A DNA stretch of 64,000 nt, from NCBI GenBank assembly GCA_037501455.1, contig CM074862.1, forward strand, positions 52,049,501 to 52,113,500, read 5' to 3'. The first letter of the stretch is position 1, and each line of letters begins with the position of its first letter. The notes below the pieces were generated by a model, which worked only from the letters and a program-made list of their open reading frames with translations, made no database searches and had not been told where the DNA came from. The translations under genes were made by a program, and so were the position numbers. Source of the DNA: Lantana camara. Lineage: Eukaryota > Streptophyta > Magnoliopsida > Lamiales > Verbenaceae. Shown here piece after piece: positions 44,141 through 57,600 of the stretch.

Positions 44141-46269
44141 TGTAGCATCCCGAAGGGGCCACAACCTCGCACCGTCGTACCTCTCGAGTGGATAGAAGAC
44201 CTACCACCCAAATGGCACGCCGACGAACGGACAATACATTACAAGTTCAGAGTACTAAAAGAAAGCATTGCAGCAGAATTATGGGCAATTTAAAACTTTC
44301 AAAACTTAAATTAGGAGACACTAGGAGGTAACAACCAAGTACACGACGATACAATAAGCTATTATTGAAAAAGGTATTTCAATAGAATATTGAGGGATTT
44401 AGAACTGTTGAAAAATAAGAAAACAAAGGACACAAGAGACTAAGTTGATTTTGGCTGAACAGAACAATACTCTAACAACAAGGGAGTAGAACTCAAAAGG
44501 TGTCAAAGAACCTGACTAAAAGAGCACGACAAAGAGTTTCCGAAGAGTTTCCTATGCTCTAACATACCTGAAACCATGAGGTCACAAAACAAGTAGAAGT
44601 ATTAGTCAAAGGGACTTAGTGAGGCATGACCTTTATAATGAGATAAGATGAGTACTTTGAAAGCTTAAAGGTTTTCAATAACACTTATGTGTTAAAACAG
44701 TACTTAAGGGCTTTACATTAAAACCTTATTTCAAAACTGTATTTCAAAACATTACTTTGAAACAGAAATTCCAAGCAAGCATACACAAGAACACATAAGC
44801 ACACGTATCATTGGTTCTGGTTCATATATACTTTATAAATAGAATAGAGTGCATTTTCCAAAAGTATAAACCAGTGTTTAAAACCTTTGTTGCCCACAAG
44901 CTAGGCATCCTCCAACCTTTACTCCCAAAAATATTTAACAAAGTTGGTATCGAGACCGGTTAAGGTCTCAACACCCATATAACATGCACCAACCTTCTCC
45001 TCCCAGTGTCGTGCCCAGGGAGCCACCCCGCGGTGACGTAAACAAGAATGGGAGGAATTACATCCACCTCTCCCGACCTTCGATGTGGGTTAACCAACCT
45101 CTGATTAAACCATCATCAAGGTCTGTACGACGGCCAGTATCATAGTAGCCTTTGCCGCACACCTCCCGATCTACTACTTAACCATACCGTCAGGGCCCAA
45201 CAGAACAGTACATCCGAAGCTTGCATTGTCCAAAATTTTAGAAGTGCGTAAAGCACACAAAATCCAGAAACTAAACGTTGATCAGAACAGAACTCCAAAA
45301 CAGTACTCATTACTCGTTAATAAAAACGGTACAACTTTAAACAAATGGAATATTAGAAAACATTTTATCTTTAAACAAAATAGAGTATCTTTAAAATGAA
45401 ACAGTGCCCTAAGAAGGGAAACGTTTAACTTTGAAAACAAGGATCTTTAAAACCTTTAGGGATGGTTTGGAAACATTTTGCATACATACATATTTTCATG
45501 GTTCCAGTTGAAAACATACTTAAATCTCACCTACAGAAACGGTATTATGCAATAATACCAGAGCCTCAGTTATTTCCAAACTTCACATGTAAGTGGTGAA
45601 TAACTATAAGTTCCTATCCATAAGAGTTACCTAAGCAAGTTCAACTATATTAGAGCATTCAATAGCACATAACGATATCATATGAATAGGACAAAACATT
45701 ACCAAAGCATATCATAACATGTAGCGAGTTTTCATGAGATTTAATCAATAATCATCTAGGCATGAAAGCATGATTGAATTCATGTAAGACAGTGTATAGG
45801 AGAGTAATACCACTTAATGTGTAGCACCCGAGCGTAAGGTACCACATCCCCCGCACCGAGACCCGACCCGTATATGAAATGGAAGTCCATACACGTGCCA
45901 AATCCACGGCGAACGGGGACACAACACACACGCTATGCTAGGCGGGACTAACCCTTAAAACCAATCAACTCAAGAATCATAAAATCAGAGTTAAAATAGA
46001 ATGCGGAAGCAAGAACTACATAGCATATATATACAGTGAGCCACCAAGCTCCAAAAATAGATATACAAGAGCATTCAAATATGCAACGGCACTCACGGCC
46101 TACAAAATCATAACGCTCCAATCAATACTAAGATCAAATACAAAAGTAGCATCAAGAGTATGAATATGAGACTGAAAAGAAATGCTAAACATAAATGCAA
46201 GACCTAGACGACTTGTATTCCTGCCTAGCACTCCTACACCTGCACAAAACAACTGAAAACAACCGGGTT

Positions 46270-46286
46270 CAGTCTAAAAGAGACTG
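46270..46286 (-). promoter_or_regulatory. Conserved LTR stem-loop (solo LTR J copy)
   Basis: Arms CAGTCT and AGACTG enclose a five-base loop; on the minus strand it is followed by a pyrimidine/T-rich stretch ending GTGCAGGT at about 46239. Confidence 0.55.
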
Positions 46287-47708
46287 GTGGGTATAAAAAT
46301 GGGGCATAAGATATATAATATCGCATAATTTAAACACATACATGCAAGCCCTAATCCCGTGTGAAGTTTGATAAGAATTTACCAAGTGGTTAAAACAAAA
46401 GAAAATATCAACGGGATTACGACGTTCATATTCATTCATAATTGTTCATAAGGGTTTAAGCTCGGCGAGTGAGCGTGCACAATCTCCAACCTTCTCCTCG
46501 TGTAATCATATCATAATTATTGGTTGTCATACATATCTTTCGTGCATATACATAAATGATCATAATCATACATATACACCTTCTTCCTCCGGATGGTGGA
46601 AGGGTTAGCTAGACCCTGCCACCGGTTCATACATAGGCCAATGGGGGTACATGAATCCCCCAAGGGCACTCAGCTCCCATTCCTCGCTAAATCTCCTAGC
46701 GAGGGCCGGTATCACCGTAGTTTGGTTGGAACTAGTATATGGGATCCCCGTCAGCCCTTGCTTCCTCGGTTAGCCACATATACTAAGTCCCGGGGCCCGT
46801 GAACATAACATATATGCAATCTCGCCAAAACATAAGGTAGGGTTTCATAATTAAAAAGGGGTCATACGTTTGAAATCATTTACCCAAAACGACTCGATTT
46901 ATATAAATATATTATTTTGGCTTAAAACTTTGCACATAAGGGATTTATAGGGTTGTTTAACTAGTAGAAGAAAAACCCACCTTTACCAAGGCAAAATAAA
47001 GGCACAAGCGTCTCAATGCTCGTCCTCGTCTCCAACCAAACCCGAATCTGTGCAAAAGAAAAGGTATGAGACTCAATGACCACATATGACGCTCGGCAAT
47101 GAGGTGAATATGACATGAATGCATAAAAATGTTCATGTGCACGATTAAGAAATTTAAAACATATAATCAACTCATTCGTTCATATATATATCATTCAGTT
47201 TCATAATTTCATAAATTCATATGTTCATATAAATTTCATAAATTCATAACATTCATAATGCATAACAATTAATCTAAAATTCATTTAATAAGCATAACAT
47301 ATAATATTCATATTCACATTTAGGAATAACATAAATAAAACGTTCAATCAAAAGTCGATAATTAAATACGCGAAATGGAAATCAATAAATTTCAAAAATT
47401 GAATTAAATCAAATAATATTTGAAATATATAATAATTATACATATAATATAATAATTATATATAATCATATAATAACATAACAAATATATAACATGTAAT
47501 AACATATAATATATATAACATATATATATATACACGTACACACAAACTCACCCATGCATGCATAACTCCACCAATTCATGCACACACACAACACCAATTA
47601 TATATATATACAGCCATGCACAATTATAACAGCAGCAACAGACATTCATGCACACACAGATATACATAAACAGCAGCCAGCAGCAGCCCCAGGAAGACAA
47701 GAAAAACG

Positions 47709-47812
47709 GGGTGACACCCCCGTGTCACCCTCCAAGCCTGGACCGAGACACCCCCGTGTCTCGGTACAGCAGCTCCAGCCCACACAGCACCCCCGTTCCC
47801 CGCTGGAACGGG
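47709..47812. repeat. Three GC hairpins with different arms in LTR J
   Basis: 47709-47717/47722-47730: GGGTGACAC and GTGTCACCC around CCCC. 47743-47751/47756-47764: CCGAGACAC and GTGTCTCGG around CCCC. 47792-47799/47805-47812: CCCGTTCC and GGAACGGG around five bases. All arms pair perfectly although their sequences differ. A weaker GCACGCCCGTGTC follows at about 47821. Confidence 0.88.
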
Positions 47813-49286
47813 CAGATATAGCACGCCCGTGTCACAGCAACAGCAGCCTCTGTTACACAGAAACTGACGCAGAAACAGGGCAAGAAAAAGGCAGCCAATT
47901 ATGCAGGAAAAGCAGGCAATATGAAACAATATAAAGCATGATTTACAACAAAAATTCAGCCTCAACACACACCACAAAGCCACGAAACTGACAGCAAAAG
48001 AAGGAAGGAAATGATAGCAGTTTTGACAGCAACTCTGCGTGACAAAAACAGGGCTAAAAACCCGAAGAAAACAGGGTATGCATCTCTCAACTAATCCGAT
48101 TCAGTTCAAGTCCATAAAGCCATCAAACGTGCAGCAAAACAACATGAATTCAACAAGTAAATCAGTCCCAAACAAGCTCAAACAAGAAATGAAAGCGTAC
48201 GTGACATTCAAGTGGAAATCTCTCAAAAGATCATAAATGATATCTCATAAATATTTCAACAACCACGAGATCAATGACCATAAATGATATGAGGATATCA
48301 AAACAATCAATCTCAAGCTTGGAATCAATCAAAATCATTGAGAATCGAAGGAGATCAAGAAATTGCCCAAAAACTCCATTTTCGGGAAAAACAGTCCAGG
48401 AAGAAGAAACCATGCTCAAAATCATGAATAAAAGATGGAAATGATCAGAATTAAACATATAATACAACCCTTAACTTACCTTGATGATTGGATGAAGTTT
48501 GGATGAGATTTGAGCTCCAAAATCTCCAAGGTTGAAGGGTTACGGGACTGGAATGAGAAGCAGTAGCTTTGGCTGAATTTTTGGGGATTGTGTGAGGGTT
48601 ATCTCGGTTAGGGCTTGAAATATCATGATAGGTGGTTAAGTTAGGGTTTAAAGGAATCAAACCATGGTTAATTTGGTTATGGTTTGGACAAGATATGGCT
48701 CATTTTGTACAAAAAGGTCAAGTTGGTCGCCGATTCATTTTTCGGTTGGATTTCGGAGGTTCAAACGACTTAGGAAAAATATAAGGCTAAGTTTACTAAA
48801 CTCGAATTTTTGTTACGAGTTCAGCGGAGTTGACAGAACTCGAATCCGAGTTCCCGAGCTCAAGATATTAAATTCGGAACCAAGGGTACGCTAAGTGCTC
48901 GTTAGCCCCCGATTTGGTTCCTCGTAACAAATTAAATCCGTTAACAAATCAAATGAATTCGAAAATGTAAACCGAGCATAAAATCATGTCCATAACACAT
49001 ATATATACGACATACTACAAATTCGTGGCAATCCGAAATCATTTCATACAAGAACGAAGCTCAAAATTAGTGATATGATCAATCCATGCATAAATTTTAA
49101 AATTCCATGCAAAAATATAATTTCCCATGCAAAAACATTTAAATAAATAAATTAAATCTAATATTAATTAAATTATATTAAACACGTAATTAATTAACTA
49201 AAACATGATTAATTAATATAACATATAATCAGCATAATCATTATATTAATACTAATATAAATAAACGTATACATATATACTTAAAG

Positions 49287-49288
<2 letters not shown>

Positions 49289-49343
<55 letters not shown>
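49289..49343. repeat. (AT)n microsatellite
   Basis: About 27 uninterrupted AT units near the right end of solo LTR J, followed shortly by a further short (AT)n. Likely length-variable. Confidence 0.95.
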
Positions 49344-49346
<3 letters not shown>

Positions 49347-51682
49347 CGATATATATATATATTAGAATTAATAATAAATTAAAATAAAATATAATAAAAT
49401 AAAATAATAACAATTTATAATAAAATTAAATATAAAACACGTAAAAACAATTAATTCGCGCAATTAGGTAAACACATAAGTCATACCTTTACGTTCGAAA
49501 AGTCGGTGCGTTACATAATGTAAGAGAAACAATTAACTAAGAATGGAACATTTACTGCGAGTTATCTATAAACTTGAGCTATTCGATTGGCATGAATCAA
49601 ATAGCCGTTAATCAACTTATAATCATAGATGCGAGCCTTAAGGAACTAAGTCCTGAACATGGTTAATGATGCATGACTGATTCAAGAAATTCAAGTATTA
49701 AATCACAAGATTAGCAAGAAAGCGTAAAACTTAACAAGGTATATCTTTTTCGAAGAAAGGATTCTAGTAAACGATTAGTCTCGATTGAAAGCTCGTATTA
49801 GGGCTTAAGAATATATTCTTTAGGATCTTGAAACAACCCTAATTAGAAAAGGAATTTGAACTTTGAAAGCTAATTTGAAACACATTTTTTGAGAATTTTA
49901 GAAAAAGGCTTTGACCGTTGATTTCGTCTCTTCGAAACGATTCTTTAGGTTAAAAGCCAAACTTGAAGACCAAATTCAAAGTCAAAGGTCAAGAGTCAAA
50001 GGTTAAAAGTCAAAGGTCACTATTTGGAAATACGGTATGTATATGGTATTTATACGAAAATACGTATGATATTTATACGGTATTTATACAAAATACGTAC
50101 CGTATTCATACAGTATTTTATGAAAATACTTACAGTATGTATACTGTATTTATAAAAGAATACATAAAGTATTTGTACAAAAATATATTTCGTATTTATA
50201 TAAAAATACATTTTGTATGTATACGTATTTATACACGGGGGTACACATATTTATACGTATATTATACATGTATATCATAATATAAATCAATTGGCTAGAG
50301 AAATAATAATTAGACATGTAACAATTAAACTTTAGGTTAAAATTCTAATTTACGTAAGATTAAAGAACATGTAACAATTAAATTAAATCATGTAACATTT
50401 AATCTACCTAAGTAGGATCATAAAATAATTAAAATGTAACATATAACATGTTATAATAATTGTCACATAATTAAATTATGTCAAACATTTCATAATAAAC
50501 TATACATTATGTAACATATTCATAAATTTTGCATAAAACTAAAGAATAATTCTAAACATATAATTTATGCATAAAATAAAACATATAGTATACCTAACTT
50601 CTAACATAAATTAAAACCTAAATTAAAACCTAATTTAAAACTAATTAAACTAATTAAAATATAAAAAAAAATAGGTAAGGAGTGATTTGAAGATAAAACT
50701 AATTAAAATATAAAACTAGTCTCTATTAGGTGGGGTGCGGCACTCTACAATTTTGAACAAGAAAAATGATGCCTAACACCCCTATAGTTGTTAGTAGGGG
50801 CTTACCTTTCAATTAAAGAATAAGGAGTGACCTTTATGCAATTTCCCTAAAGTAGGTAAGCCTTTAATAAAATTTTTAGGATGAGGTTATTTTGGTAATA
50901 TCACCTTCGTCCTGCATATTTTAGGAGCTAAAAAATTGTTCAAGACCTAGAAAACAAAATTATCTTCGAAACGGTTACTCATGGGTCGAAGTCGGATGTA
51001 CGGTTTAAAAGTCATAAACTTCGGAATAAAGGATTTTTCTTAATTTCATAAAATGATTTAATTATATAATAAATACATGGGTATGATTTGAAGATCCGAA
51101 AAGCTTTCCAAAAATGTAGAAAATATCGAGGAACGTTATGGTTATGATCTCAAGGGTTAAAAGGTTTTACCGGTGGAAATATATTCTACCGACGGAAAAA
51201 TATTCTTTGAAAATAAATTCTTAAATTACTCTGGACATACAAACGAAGCCTCAAAGTATTGAAAAACAAACTAAAAATTTAAAAAAGATGTGTATAAATC
51301 GTCCACGGTTTCTTTAATAAAACGGAGTAGTGACAGTTCGAAAAATAAATAGTACTTTTTGATAAAAATTCCCAAAATGCCCCTAATGATCAAGAAAGGA
51401 TTTCGAAGCTTGGAAAATATGTGCATATGTCTGGGAAACGTGATTTATGAACCTCTAGGGTTCCAATGAGATACTAGGAAAAAGTAGGCTCGGGAAATAA
51501 ATAGTAAATTTGGTTCGTGGTAAGAAAATTCGCCCTAAAATATAATACGACCAATTAATGCACATTATTCACATAAGAATGCAATGCATGTACATTTGTA
51601 AAAGATGAACCAAGGTATATAAACGCATTCTTGTTATCCTTTATTTACTGTTTCGAGCTAGGTCTTGATACGAGCTGGTACA

Positions 51683-54658
51683 ATCTTCCCCCCTTAAAAG
51701 GAATCTGTCCTCAGATTCCACAACCGTTCCAGGGACAACCTTGGATCTTTATCAAAACTTTATTAGCCAGTACCTCATGAAATCTCACATCTCCTCTTAA
51801 CATTGTTTTGCCCAAAGAGTTACCGTTACTTGCTGTCTTAGCTGGCAAGAAATATACCGATTTAGTCTATCTTTATATCTCAGGAGTCTGTCTTCACCAG
51901 TTCTGGATTTTGGTCTCATCATCCTTTGTTCTTGAAATTAAAACATTCCTTGATCCACTCATCCTTAGATTGTGTTTTCATCCCTTTCTCTTTCATTGGT
52001 GATAAAATACCAGGTTAACCAATCTAGCTTTCTGACTTTGCGCATCAGCTATCACGTTAGCTTCTCAGAATAGTATTGAATTATACTATCACAGTCCTTC
52101 TGAATGAACATGTAGCACAAATCCTTTTCTCCACTTAATAAGGGCAAAAACGATTACTGGTAACTCCAAATCATGTGTAGGGTAATTGATCTCTTGTGGC
52201 TTAAAATTTCTTGGAGTATACTCTATTACCTCCCCATGTTGCTTCAAAATGCTACATCACCCTTCTTTTAAAGCCTCTGTATAAGCGGTATAACCTTCTA
52301 TCCTTCCTACATGGTTAATCACTAGTAAAACATTGATATTCTTTTAACTCCTAAAAGCTTTGCTCTCCTTTTAGTGTCCCTTCAAACTTTCCTTCTTTCC
52401 AATCCCCTTGGTGAAGGTTACAACAAGTCCTGAGATGCTTATCAGAAAATTTCAGTAATATCCTGCTAACCCAAAGTGTTCTTCCCTTCAAGAGGGATCT
52501 CTTGATGTTTCTACTTCATGATTGTTTCGAACTTCGAGAGATCCACATTGATCCCTAAGTAAGTTGTGATATGCTGAGAATGGTGACTCTTTCTCCAGCC
52601 AAAATTGGCATTGACTAAACTTGGCGTATGGCTTGTGATCTAGCAAAGTCTCCATGACTAAAGCCAAGAGGTTTTGTATATCCTTCCAACAAGGTTAATA
52701 CTGTTATAGAGGCCGATCTTTGTTCTAGTTCATTAGAAACCTTTGATAAAACTCCATTTATCCAAAAACCGTTACCTCAGATTTACTCTTTAGTTGATTC
52801 AAAATTCATCACTGACTCTATCCTGGAGAATTTAACTTTGACTTCTTAAGCCGAAGATGATATGATCTAAGAGTGTTTCTCTTCCTGGCCAAGATTGTAT
52901 CCACTGAACTTAGCCTGTGACCCGTGACCTGGCGAAGTACCCAACATGGTTCGTTATATGACTCGTGTATCCTTGACCCTTCGATATCTCAGGACGTGAC
53001 TACTGGAGAACCGGTCAAGATACGAACGAAAAAACTATCAGATTCTCAATTACTGTAGGCACGATAGTTAAATTACTGTAGGCACGATAGTTAATTCCAC
53101 AATATCACTGTGAAATTGGAGCGCTCTTAGTTTATTATTGAAATCAGCCTTGGAGAAATCTTATTTATCCTTTAATTGGAAATACTACTTGGGGTATGCT
53201 CGGAACTCTCGTAGTTTACCGAATAACTCCTCGATCAGAGGTACAAGGTATTTTGGTTCTTTTAAAATCAATGTACCAACTAAGTGTCCCTCTTAATTCG
53301 AGTATTCCTTAGAAAGGTGTTATGATGACTTCACTTTAATTCCATGACTTCAATAAGTTGCTTCTTCAATTCCCTTTGTACTCAGTTCAGGTTGTTTATT
53401 GTGGTGTTCCTTGGCAGGAAACTTACCGCGAAGATAGTGTGTGTAGTGCTATCATACTTGTGGCCAGGAGACAACAAATTTGAGTGTTCACGAATTCCTT
53501 TAAAAACTCACATGCTACCTCCATTTCTCTGCTAAAATTTGATCGTTATCGCCTATTCACAAGACAGGCGATGTGCACAACATCTCTTTCCCCAAGTTTA
53601 TCTGTTAACTTCTCATAACAGCTTCTTTGTTTTCATGTACTTCCCAACTTTCATCATTTCCTAGGATGATTCCAAATCTCTGTAGTATAACAAGATTCAA
53701 TGAATAGTAGCGATTGGCACCCGATAAAGTTATGCGTTTATATACCAATTGGGTAACAAAGCAAATATCAAAAGGGATTTATTATAATGCTTGCATGAGC
53801 AAGTACTCAATAGGAACAAGTACACACACAAATAAATTTGATGAAATGAATGTATGGTGCCAGGGTTATAGAACCTTAACTGACGTGTTAAGAGCGTGTA
53901 CCGTACTACTAGCCATGTCAGCGAAATCTAAGTTTCCCCATTTCATTCCAAAATCGGTACTTTTTGAAGTCAAAAATCGATAATTAAAATATAATGCATC
54001 TGGGTTAAGAATGGTTCACAGAATGTCATAGAGGCGATGTTCATGAAATGAGTACACAGATCACTGAGCGCTTATTAACAAATATCAAGTACATATCAAG
54101 GTGGGGAACCAAAGAAAACCAGTATTTACTATCAATCAGCAATATTTAAGTAACAAATATAATTCAGTGGTCATCAATTAACAATTAGACAGTACTTGTC
54201 AACAAAGAGAACAAAAATTCAACAATGTTTAGTATTCAAGTTATCAATATTCGATTAGCACATAAAACACAAAATATCGACCGTGTTGGTATCTTGAAGC
54301 GACTCTAAGACTTGAGACTTGAATGAGCTGGGAAGTATAAGTGAGAGGTTTTCAAAAGTTGGAAATACGAGTAGGACGATGAAGGAGATGTAGATCTTAA
54401 AACCGAATCCATCAATGAATTGTTGGTTTTTCAAAAGTACTGAAGGACCAAATAAAACTCAAAATTTTGGTGTTGATTAAAACTAAATGGTTGACTTGGT
54501 TAAGGGAGAGTTTCAGTACTAAAATTGTAATAAATCACATGCTGGTCGGCTGCCCCAAACAGTGATCGATCACAATTTAAGCACTAAAGACACGAGAATA
54601 CTTATGAGACTCTATGAACCCCAGATTTCCGCCACCTGGGGCCTGATAGCACCTTAGT
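51683..54658 (-). pseudogene. Decayed internal region of gypsy E3
   Basis: 2976 bp, about half the length expected for gag-pol. The minus-strand polypurine tract CTTTTAAGGGGGGAAGAT is at 51683-51700. Pol traces are visible only in short pieces: an RNase H/linker remnant reading NVIADA then SQKA at about 52033-52068, and RT remnants of the YAKFSxCxFWLE type near 52590-52640, with a second diverged copy near 52870-52940 that suggests an internal duplication. Integrase seems largely deleted, since the tract is only ~350 bp from RNase H. The primer site at 54639-54651 matches the canonical one at 10 of 13 positions. Frames at 51808-52002, 53344-53535 and 53714-53983 show no homology I recognise. 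Confidence 0.75.
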
Positions 54659-57600
54659 TGTAGCACCCCGAAGGGGCCACAACCCCGTACCGTTATACCT
54701 CTCGAGTGGATAGAAGACCTAGCACCCAAAAGACACGCGTATGAACGGACAATACATTACAAGATCAGAGCACTAAAAGAAAGCATTGAAGTAGAATTAT
54801 GGGCAATTTAAAACTTTCGAAACATAAATCAGGAGACCCCAGGAGCTAGTAACTAAGTACATGACGATACAATAAGCAATTATTGAAAAAGATATTTCAA
54901 TAGAATATTGAGAGATTTAGAACTGTTGAAAAACAAGAAAACAAAGGACATAAGAGACTAAGTTGATTTTGGCCTAATAGAACAATACTCTAACAACAAG
55001 GGAGTAGAACTCAAAAGAGGTCAAAGAACCTGACCAAAAGAGCACGACAAAGAGTTTCCTATGCTCCGAGATACCAGCCGTCAGGCAACTACAGAACCTG
55101 AAACCATGAGGTTACAAAATAGGTAGAGGTATTAGTCAAAGGGATTAATGAGGCATGACCTTTGTAACGAGATAAGATGAGTACTTTGAAAGCTTAAAGG
55201 TCTTCAATACAACTTACGTGTTAAAACAGTACTTAAGGGCTTTACTTTAAAACCTTATTTCAAAACTGTATTTCAAAACATTACTTTGAAACAGAAATTC
55301 CAAGCAAGCACACACAAGCACACACATCGTTGGTTCTGGTTCATACATACTTTATAAATGGGATAGAGTACATTTTCCAAAAGTATGAACCAGTCTTTAA
55401 AACCTTTGTTGCCCGCAAGCTAGGCATTCTCCAACCTTTACTCCCAAAAACATTTAACAAAGTTGGTATCAAGACCCGTTAAGGTCTCAACACCCATATA
55501 ACATGCACCAACCTTCTCTCTCCAGTATCGTGCCCAGGGAGCTACCCCGCGGTGACGTAAACAAGAATTGGAGGAGTTACATCCACCTCTCCTGACCATT
55601 GATGTGGGTTAACCAACCTCCAATTTAACCATCATCAAGGTTTGTACGACGGCTAGTATCATAGTAGCTATTGGCGCACGGCTCCTGATCTACTACTTAA
55701 CCGTACCGTCAGGGCCTAATAAAAACAGTATATTCGAAGCTTGCATTTTCCAAAATTTTAGAAGTGCATAAAGCACACAAAATCCAAAAACTAAATGTTG
55801 ATCAGAACAGAACTCCAAAACATTACTCTTTGCTCGTTAATCAAAACGGTACAACTTTAAACAAATGGAATATCAGAAAACATTATCTTTAAACAAAATA
55901 GAGTATCTTTAAAATGAAACAGTGCCCTAAGAAGAGAAACGTTTAACTTTGAAAACAAGGATCTTTAAAACCTTTAGGGATGGTTTGGAAACATTTTGCA
56001 TACATATATATTTTCATGATTCCAGTTGAAAACATAATTAAATCTCACCTACAGAAATGGTGTTATGCAATAATACCAGAGCCTTAGTTAATTCCAAACT
56101 TCACCTGTAAGTGGTGAATAACTATAAGTTCCTATCTATAAGAGTTACCTAAGCAAGTTCAACTATCTTAGAGCATTCAATAGCACATAACGATATCATA
56201 TGAACAGGACAAAACATTACCAAAACATATCATAACATGTTGCGAGATTTCATGACATTTATTCAATAATCATCTAGGCATGAAGGCATGATTGAATTCA
56301 TGTAAGACAGTGTATAGGAGAGTAATACCACTTAATGTAAGAGAAACAATTAACTAAGAATGGAACATTTACTGTGAGTTATCCATAAACTTGAGCTATT
56401 GGATTGGCATGAATCAAATAGCCGTTAATCAACTTATGATCATAGATGCGAGCCTTAAGGAACTAAGTCCCAAACATGGTTAATGATGCATGACTGAGTG
56501 AAGAAATTCAAGTATTGAATCACAAGATTAGCAAGAAAGAGTAAAACTTAACAAGGTATATATTTTTTTCGAAGAAAGGATTTTATTAAACCATTAGTCT
56601 CGATTGAAAGCTCGTATTAGGGCTTAAGAATATATTCTTTAGGATCTTGAAACAACCCTAATTAGAAAAGGAATTTGAACTTAGAAAGCTAATTTGAAAC
56701 ACGTTTTTTGAGCATTTTCGAAAAAGGCTTTGACTGTTGATTTCGTCTCTTCGAAACGATTCTTTAGGTTAAAAGTCAAACTTGAAGACCAGAGTCAAAG
56801 TCAAAGTTAAAGTCAAAGGTCACTATTTGGAAATACGGTATGTATATGGTATTTATACGAAAATACGTACGATATTTATACGGTATTTGTACAAAAATAC
56901 GTACCGTATTCATACAGTATTTTATGAAAATGCTTACAGTATGTATACTGTATTTATACAAGAATACATACAATATTTGTACAAAAATACATTTCGTAAT
57001 TATATAATAATACATTTTGTATGTATACGAAAACACATACGTATTTGTACATTGGGGTATCACATATATATATACGTATATAATACATGTATATCATAAC
57101 ATATATCAATTGGTTAGAGAAATAATAATTAGATATGGAACAATTAAACTTTAGGTTAAAATTCTAATTTAAGTAACATTAAAGAACATGTAACAATTAA
57201 ATAAAATCATGTAACATTTAATCTACCTAAGTAGTATCATAAAATAATTAAAATGTAACATATAACATGCTATAATAATTGTCAAATAATTAAATTATGT
57301 CACACATTTCATAATAAACTATATATTATGTAACATATTCATAAATTTGCATAAAATTAAATCATAATTCTAAAAATAGTATTTATGCATAAAATAAAAC
57401 ATATAGTATACCTAAATTCTAACATAAATTAAAACCTAAATTAAAACGTAATTTAAAACTAATTAAACTAATTAAAACATAAAAAAAATAAAAGAAGGCT
57501 TACATCTCTAGTAGGGGGGTGCGGCACTCGACAATTTTGAACAAGAAAAATGATGCCCAACACCCCTATTTATAGTTGTCAGTAGGGGCTTACCTTGCAA

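Larger units (their letters stand above)
45820..49515 (-). mobile_element. Solo LTR J
   Basis: 3696 bp from TGTAGCACCCG to GGTGCGTTACA, with perfect target duplications TAATG at 45815-45819 and 49516-49520. No internal coding sequence, so it is a solo LTR. Orientation is minus, judged from the tail features it shares with F and 0: GCTAGGCGGGA at 45937-45947, GCGAACGGGG near 45909, and GCGGAAGC near 46003. It contains the hairpin cluster at 47709-47812, the stem-loop at 46270-46286, AT-rich sequence with an (AT)n run, and a GC-richer block at 46590-46800. Frames inside it, such as 47578-47934, are by-products. Confidence 0.92.
44141..51682 (-). mobile_element. 3' LTR of gypsy E3, split by solo LTR J
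   Basis: Pieces 44141-45819 and 49521-51682 plus one TAATG match the uninterrupted LTR at 54659-58466 throughout. Plus-strand start is TGTAGCATCCCG, and the end is GAGCTGGTACA. The TATA box seen in the other LTR has been lost here by a small deletion near 50787. Contains the TGAC/GTATTTATAC arrays near 49977-50260. The frame at 49963-50280 translates only that array. Confidence 0.88.

Noticed and set aside
53714..53983. 89-residue frame as a gene
   Set aside because: It lies in decayed E3 internal sequence on the strand opposite to the element and matches no known family.
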